A DNA stretch of 38,154 nucleotides, taken from Bacteroidaceae bacterium. GTDB taxonomy: Bacteria; Bacteroidota; Bacteroidia; Bacteroidales; Bacteroidaceae. The stretch is taken from the NCBI GenBank assembly GCA_017547205.1, contig JAFYQH010000022.1, positions 1 to 38,154 of the forward strand, in the 5' to 3' direction. The stretch's first letter is position 1, and each line of letters begins with the position of its first letter. The position numbers and the translations under genes were made by a program. Below are positions 34,017-38,154 of this stretch, in pieces. The notes below the pieces were generated by a model. That model did no database searches. It was not told the origin of the DNA and saw only the letters and a program-made list of their open reading frames with translations.

Positions 34017-36848
34017 TCAGATAACTACATTAACAATCTTCTTAGGCACTATGATGACTTTCCTGATAGGTTTTCCGTCAATATATTTCTGGCTGTTTTC
34101 ATTGGCCAGGACTGTTTTTTCTATCTCATCATTAGTGGCATCAGCTGCAAAGTCAAGTGTGAATCGTGCCTTGCCGTTGAAGGAAACCGTATACTTTATG
34201 GTATCTTCCTTGAGATATTCTTCATTGAATTCAGGCCACTCCGCATCGCATATGGTGGTGTTTTGTCCCAGAATTTCCCAAAGTTCCTCACATATGTGCG
34301 GAGCGAACGGAGAGAGTACTACAATAACCTTTTCAAGAATTGCCTTTTTGTTGCACTTGAGTGCAGTGAGTTCGTTGAGGCAAATCATGAAAGCGCTGAC
34401 TGTTGTGTTGTATGAGAAAGCAGGAATATCCTCCGTTGTCTTCTTTATAAGCTTGTGAAGTGATTTTAGTTCCTCCTTTGTAGGTTCTTCATCGGTAATT
34501 ATGCAGTTGTCGTTCTTGTCGAAGAATACTCCCCACAGCTTGCGAAGGAATCGGTGACAGCCGTCAATACCATTGGTATCCCAAGGCTTTGACTGTTCTA
34601 CAGGGCCAAGGAACATCTCATAAAGGCGCAATGTATCGGCACCGTACTTCTCGACAATGGTATCGGGATTAACGACGTTGAACATTGATTTGCTCATCTT
34701 CTCTACAGCCCAGCCGCATATATATTTTCCGTCTTCGAGAATGAATTCCGCATCGGCATACTCGGGACGCCATGCACGGAACGCGTCAAGGTCAAGAACA
34801 TCGTTGGTGACAATATTTACATCGACATGCAGCGGTGTAACGTCATACTCCTTTGAGAGGTTGAGCGAAACGAATGTATTCGTGTCCTTTATACGGTATA
34901 CAAAGTTGCTTCGCCCCTGTATCATACCCTGGTTCACAAGCTTCTGGAACGGTTCTTCCTTTATGCTCACTCCTGTATCGTGCAGGAACATGTTCCAGAA
35001 ACGTGAATATATGAGGTGTCCCGTAGCATGCTCGGTACCGCCGACGTAAAGGTCTACATTCTGCCAGTAGCTGTCAGCCTCGGGCGATACAAGTGCCTTG
35101 CTGTTCCTTGGGTCCATGTAACGCAGGTAGTATGCGCTTGAACCGGCGAAACCGGGCATGGTATTCAGCTCAAGCGGGAATATTGTCTCATTGTCTACAC
35201 TATCCTTGCTTACGACAGTGTTGGTATTTGTGTCCCATGCCCACATTTTAGCATGGCCCAACGGTGGTTCACCGCTCTCTGTCGGCAGGAACTTCTCCAC
35301 TTCGGGAAGCTCAAGCGGCAGGCACTCTTCGGGTATCGGGTATGGAACACCCTCCTTGTAGTAGATGGGGAACGGCTCACCCCAATAGCGCTGGCGGCTG
35401 AATATGGCATCGCGCAGCCTGTAGTTAACCTTTACCCTGCCCAATTTATTTTCAGTAACGAATGCTTTGGTTGCAGCTATAGCATCCTTGACAGTAAGTC
35501 CGTTGAGGTTGAGTTTGCAGCCGGCGAACTTTTCAACAGGTGAGTTGGTCATTATACCCTCCTTTGCATCAAAGCTCTCTTCGCTGACATCACATCCCTC
35601 GATTAGAGGGCGAATCTCTATGCCGAAGTGCTTTGCAAATGCATAGTCGCGGCTGTCGTGTGCCGGAACTGCCATTATGGCTCCGGTTCCGTAGCCCGAA
35701 AGCACATAGTCGCTTACCCATACAGGAATATCCTCGCCTGTAATAGGGTTTATTGCATATGCGCCGGTGAATACACCAGTAACGTTGCGGTCGATCATGC
35801 GCTCGCGTTCGGTACGTTTCTTTGTACGGTCGAGATAAGCCTCTACCTCGCTCTTCTGTGCATCGGTTGTTATCTTTGCTACAAGTTCGCTCTCGGGTGC
35901 AAGCACCATGAATGTGACGCCGAAAATAGTGTCGGCACGTGTGGTGAATATTGTAAATTCTATATCGCTATCCTTTATGCGGAACTGCATCTCTGTTCCC
36001 TCACTGCGGCCTATCCAGTTACGCTGTGTCTCCTTGAGCGAGTCGGTCCAGTCGATGTTGTCGAGGCCGTCGAGCAGTCGTTGTGCATATGCCGATACTC
36101 TCAGACACCACTGCTTCATCTTCTTCTGCACTACGGGGTGTCCGCCACGTTCCGATACACCGTCGACAACCTCGTCATTGGCAAGTACTGTACCCAGTGC
36201 AGGGCACCAGTTGACCATTGTCTCATTGAGGAATGCGATGCGCCAGTTCATCAGTGTCTCCTGCTTTGCGACCTCGCTCATGCCGTTCCATTCATCGGCA
36301 GTTATCTCAAGTTCCCTTGTGCATGCTGCATTGATGCCTGCACTACCCTCTTTGCAAAGTTTTTCAATAAGTTCGGCTATTGGACGTGCACACTTTGCAT
36401 CATTGTCGTAGTAGCTGTTGAACATCTTTATGAATGTCCACTGTGTCCAGTGGTAGTAGTCAGCATTGCAGGTTCTTATTTCGCGGTCCCAGTCGAAGCA
36501 GAATCCAATCTTGTCGAGCTGCTCGCGGTAGCGGTTAATGTTCTGTTCTGTTGTTACTGCCGGGTGCTGTCCTGTCTGAATGGCATACTGTTCAGCCGGC
36601 AAGCCGTAAGCATCGTAACCCATAGGGTTAAGCACATTGAAACCCTGCAGTCTCTTGAAGCGTGCGAATATGTCCGATGCTATGTAGCCAAGCGGGTGTC
36701 CCACGTGCAGTCCTGCTCCCGACGGGTAAGGGAACATGTTCAGCACATAGAATTTCTTTTTATCTTCGTTCTCCACTACGCGATAGGTCTTGTTCTCCTT
36801 CCATCGCTTCTGCCACTTCTGTTCAATCTCGTTAAAATTGTATGCCAT
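34017..36848 (-). CDS. leuS: Leucyl-tRNA synthetase
   Basis: This 943-residue class I synthetase charges tRNA-Leu and proofreads with its CP1 editing domain. The ATP-binding HIGH motif is HVGH in [16 protein letters not shown] (about residues 39-54), the KMSKS motif is intact ([10 protein letters not shown]), and the editing-pocket region contains [12 protein letters not shown], with [19 protein letters not shown] later. The C-terminal anticodon-binding and LeuRS-specific domains are present and the length fits a bacterial LeuRS with a zinc-domain-like insertion. It is the first gene of the operon leuS, yitT, rdgB, porZ, diverging from mutS. Confidence 0.97.
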   Translation of the reverse strand: MAYNFNEIEQKWQKRWKENKTYRVVENEDKKKFYVLNMFPYPSGAGLHVGHPLGYIASDIFARFKRLQGFNVLNPMGYDAYGLPAEQYAIQTGQHPAVTTEQNINRYREQLDKIGFCFDWDREIRTCNADYYHWTQWTFIKMFNSYYDNDAKCARPIAELIEKLCKEGSAGINAACTRELEITADEWNGMSEVAKQETLMNWRIAFLNETMVNWCPALGTVLANDEVVDGVSERGGHPVVQKKMKQWCLRVSAYAQRLLDGLDNIDWTDSLKETQRNWIGRSEGTEMQFRIKDSDIEFTIFTTRADTIFGVTFMVLAPESELVAKITTDAQKSEVEAYLDRTKKRTERERMIDRNVTGVFTGAYAINPITGEDIPVWVSDYVLSGYGTGAIMAVPAHDSRDYAFAKHFGIEIRPLIEGCDVSEESFDAKEGIMTNSPVEKFAGCKLNLNGLTVKDAIAATKAFVTENKLGRVKVNYRLRDAIFSRQRYWGEPFPIYYKEGVPYPIPEECLPLELPEVEKFLPTESGEPPLGHAKMWAWDTNTNTVVSKDSVDNETIFPLELNTMPGFAGSSAYYLRYMDPRNSKALVSPEADSYWQNVDLYVGGTEHATGHLIYSRFWNMFLHDTGVSIKEEPFQKLVNQGMIQGRSNFVYRIKDTNTFVSLNLSKEYDVTPLHVDVNIVTNDVLDLDAFRAWRPEYADAEFILEDGKYICGWAVEKMSKSMFNVVNPDTIVEKYGADTLRLYEMFLGPVEQSKPWDTNGIDGCHRFLRKLWGVFFDKNDNCIITDEEPTKEELKSLHKLIKKTTEDIPAFSYNTTVSAFMICLNELTALKCNKKAILEKVIVVLSPFAPHICEELWEILGQNTTICDAEWPEFNEEYLKEDTIKYTVSFNGKARFTLDFAADATNDEIEKTVLANENSQKYIDGKPIRKVIIVPKKIVNVVI

Positions 36849-36913
36849 ATGTATTATGTTTTTTTGTTTGCTTATGTTTATATTACTATCTACATAGTAG
36901 ATGTAATAAACTG

Positions 36914-36921
36914 CAAAAATA
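36914..36921 (-). promoter_or_regulatory. -7 box before leuS
   Basis: On the minus strand TATTTTTG fits TAnnTTTG and is 65 bases before the leuS start. No matching TTTG at -33 was found. Confidence 0.4.
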
Positions 36922-37014
36922 TATAAAAATTACATGATTCTAATTTTTGGCGGACTTATTTGTAGGCAAAAGTTCTTTTTTGCTGTTTACTCCCGGAAAT
37001 AGGATAAAAATCGC

Positions 37015-37022
37015 TATCTTCG
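37015..37022 (+). promoter_or_regulatory. -7 box before mutS
   Basis: TATCTTCG matches the -7 element with one change and is 35 bases before the mutS start; the -33 box is unclear. Confidence 0.45.
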
Positions 37023-37057
37023 CATAATTATTTCCAAGCAAAATATATTAACGACAT

Positions 37058-38154
37058 ATGTCAGAAAAAGATGTGGCTTTGACGCCCATGATGCGCCAGT
37101 TCTATGATTTGAAGGCAAAGCATCCCGATGCCGTATTGCTTTTCCGTTGCGGCGATTTTTATGAGACCTACTGTTCCGATGCCATTGTAGCGTCGGAGAT
37201 TTTGGGCATTACCCTTACCAAGCGTTCCAACGGCAAGAGCGATGCCGCCAAGGCGATAGAGATGGCCGGCTTTCCGTTCCATGCGCTCGACACCTATCTG
37301 CCCAAGCTGGTGCGCGCCGGAAAGCGCGTTGCCATATGCGACCAGCTTGAGGACCCCAAGATGACCAAGAAACTGGTGAAGCGAGGTATAACGGAACTCG
37401 TTACCCCTGGTGTTTCAATAAATGACAATATCCTTGATTACAAGGAAAATAACTTTCTTGCAGCCGTTCATTTCGGCAAGCCCATGTGCGGCGTTTCTTT
37501 CCTCGACATATCAACTGGTGAGTTCCTGGTGGCCGAGGGTACATACGATTATATAGAGAAGCTGCTCATAAACTTCCGTCCCAAGGAGGTGCTTTTCGAG
37601 CGCGGTCTTAAAAAGCGTTTCGAGGAGTGTTTCGGTAGCAAGTACCTTACATTCGAGCTCGATGACTGGGCTTTCACCGACGAGTTTGCCAACGAGAAGC
37701 TGACAAAGCATTTCGAGACAAAGAACCTCAAAGGTTTCGGCATATCGCATCTGCGCAGTGGAGTAGTGGCTGCTGGTGCAATACTGCATTATCTTGGTGT
37801 GACTTTGCATACGCAGATATCTCACATACGCAATATCTCCCGCATAGAGGAGGAGCGTTATGTGCGTCTTGACAAGTTCACTATACGCAGCCTTGAATTG
37901 CTGGGCAGCATGCACGATGGAGGTTCTTCGTTACTTTCTGTCGTGGACCGTACGTTCACTGCTATGGGAGCACGTCTTCTCAAGCGTTGGATGGTTTTCC
38001 CTCTCAAGGACAGGAAACCGATTGAAGAGCGTCTCGATGTGGTTGAATACTACTTCCGTGAGCCTGATTTCCGTGAAGTTGTAGAGGAGAACCTGCATCT
38101 GATAGGTGACCTCGAACGTATAATAGCGAAGGTTGCTGCCGGTAGGGTATCACC
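37058..38154 (+). CDS. mutS: DNA mismatch repair protein MutS (5' part, cut by window edge)
   Basis: The open frame from the ATG at 37058 runs without a stop to the end of the window (365 codons). The mismatch-reading motif Phe-x-Glu is present in [12 protein letters not shown], followed by the domain I and connector sequences ([35 protein letters not shown]) and the start of the lever domain ([28 protein letters not shown]). The ATPase domain lies beyond the edge. It is divergent from leuS across a 209-bp gap. The start [19 protein letters not shown] is typical for Bacteroidetes MutS. Confidence 0.95.
   Translation, partial: MSEKDVALTPMMRQFYDLKAKHPDAVLLFRCGDFYETYCSDAIVASEILGITLTKRSNGKSDAAKAIEMAGFPFHALDTYLPKLVRAGKRVAICDQLEDPKMTKKLVKRGITELVTPGVSINDNILDYKENNFLAAVHFGKPMCGVSFLDISTGEFLVAEGTYDYIEKLLINFRPKEVLFERGLKKRFEECFGSKYLTFELDDWAFTDEFANEKLTKHFETKNLKGFGISHLRSGVVAAGAILHYLGVTLHTQISHIRNISRIEEERYVRLDKFTIRSLELLGSMHDGGSSLLSVVDRTFTAMGARLLKRWMVFPLKDRKPIEERLDVVEYYFREPDFREVVEENLHLIGDLERIIAKVAAGRVS

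Noticed and set aside
35628-36926. Long 432-codon open frame on the plus strand
   Set aside because: It is the antisense of leuS, cysteine-rich and without any recognisable motif, while leuS on the other strand has complete synthetase motifs.

Overview
The window looks like a chromosomal segment of a Bacteroidales bacterium, most likely from the Bacteroides/Phocaeicola/Prevotella group. Reasons: many genes are preceded by the Bacteroidetes-type promoter (-7 box TAnnTTTG, usually TATCTTTG or TATCTTCG, with TTTG about 20 bases upstream) and have weak ribosome binding sites. It also encodes a PorZ-like propeller protein, a TolC/HlyD/MacB-type efflux operon in the Bacteroides style, an ArgE-like M20 deacylase and a fused SpmA-SpmB protein. 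No plasmid, phage, IS transposase or CRISPR array is visible. Most genes are housekeeping.

Layout. (1) 190-6273, minus strand: tripartite efflux operon transcribed TolC, HlyD adaptor, FtsX/MacB-type permease, ATPase, with a repeat-like 258-bp gap inside it. (2) 6507-8172, plus: SpmAB-type membrane protein and ybeY, followed by a duplicated 60-bp ybeY tail and a strong terminator shared with the convergent M20 peptidase (8368-9441). (3) 9627-12012, plus: prfB, a CYTH protein and a lipoprotein; then a convergent VanZ-like gene. (4) 12718-17658, minus: a coiled-coil lipoprotein, an NtrC-type sigma-54 activator and a hybrid histidine kinase with REC and Hpt domains. The gap upstream of the lipoprotein carries a sigma-54-like promoter and a cluster of TGTGGAA palindromes that look like activator sites. 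(5) 18014-20526, plus: ruvB and a flippase; then tRNA-Met(CAT) on the minus strand. (6) 20998-26116, plus: START-like protein, a tandem repeated promoter region, LptF/LptG-family permease, ribBA and a PLP aminotransferase. (7) 26117-26654: a long AT-rich gap with phased DnaA-box-like sequences. (8) 26655-30055: metallophosphoesterase, then an AT-rich stretch with GNAT and CotH-like genes. (9) 30102-36848, minus: operon leuS, yitT, rdgB, porZ. (10) 37058 to the end, plus: the start of mutS, cut by the window edge.

How genes may work together. The kinase and NtrC-type regulator form a phosphorelay that probably switches on the neighbouring coiled-coil lipoprotein through sigma-54, and perhaps also the efflux operon, which has its own sigma-54-like site. 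The points most worth following up are this regulatory region, the tandem promoter repeats before the LptF-like gene, the ybeY tail duplication with its nested inverted repeats, the AT-rich phased-box region, and a 32-codon remnant-like ORF before ruvB. All identifications come from reading motifs by eye; no database search was done.
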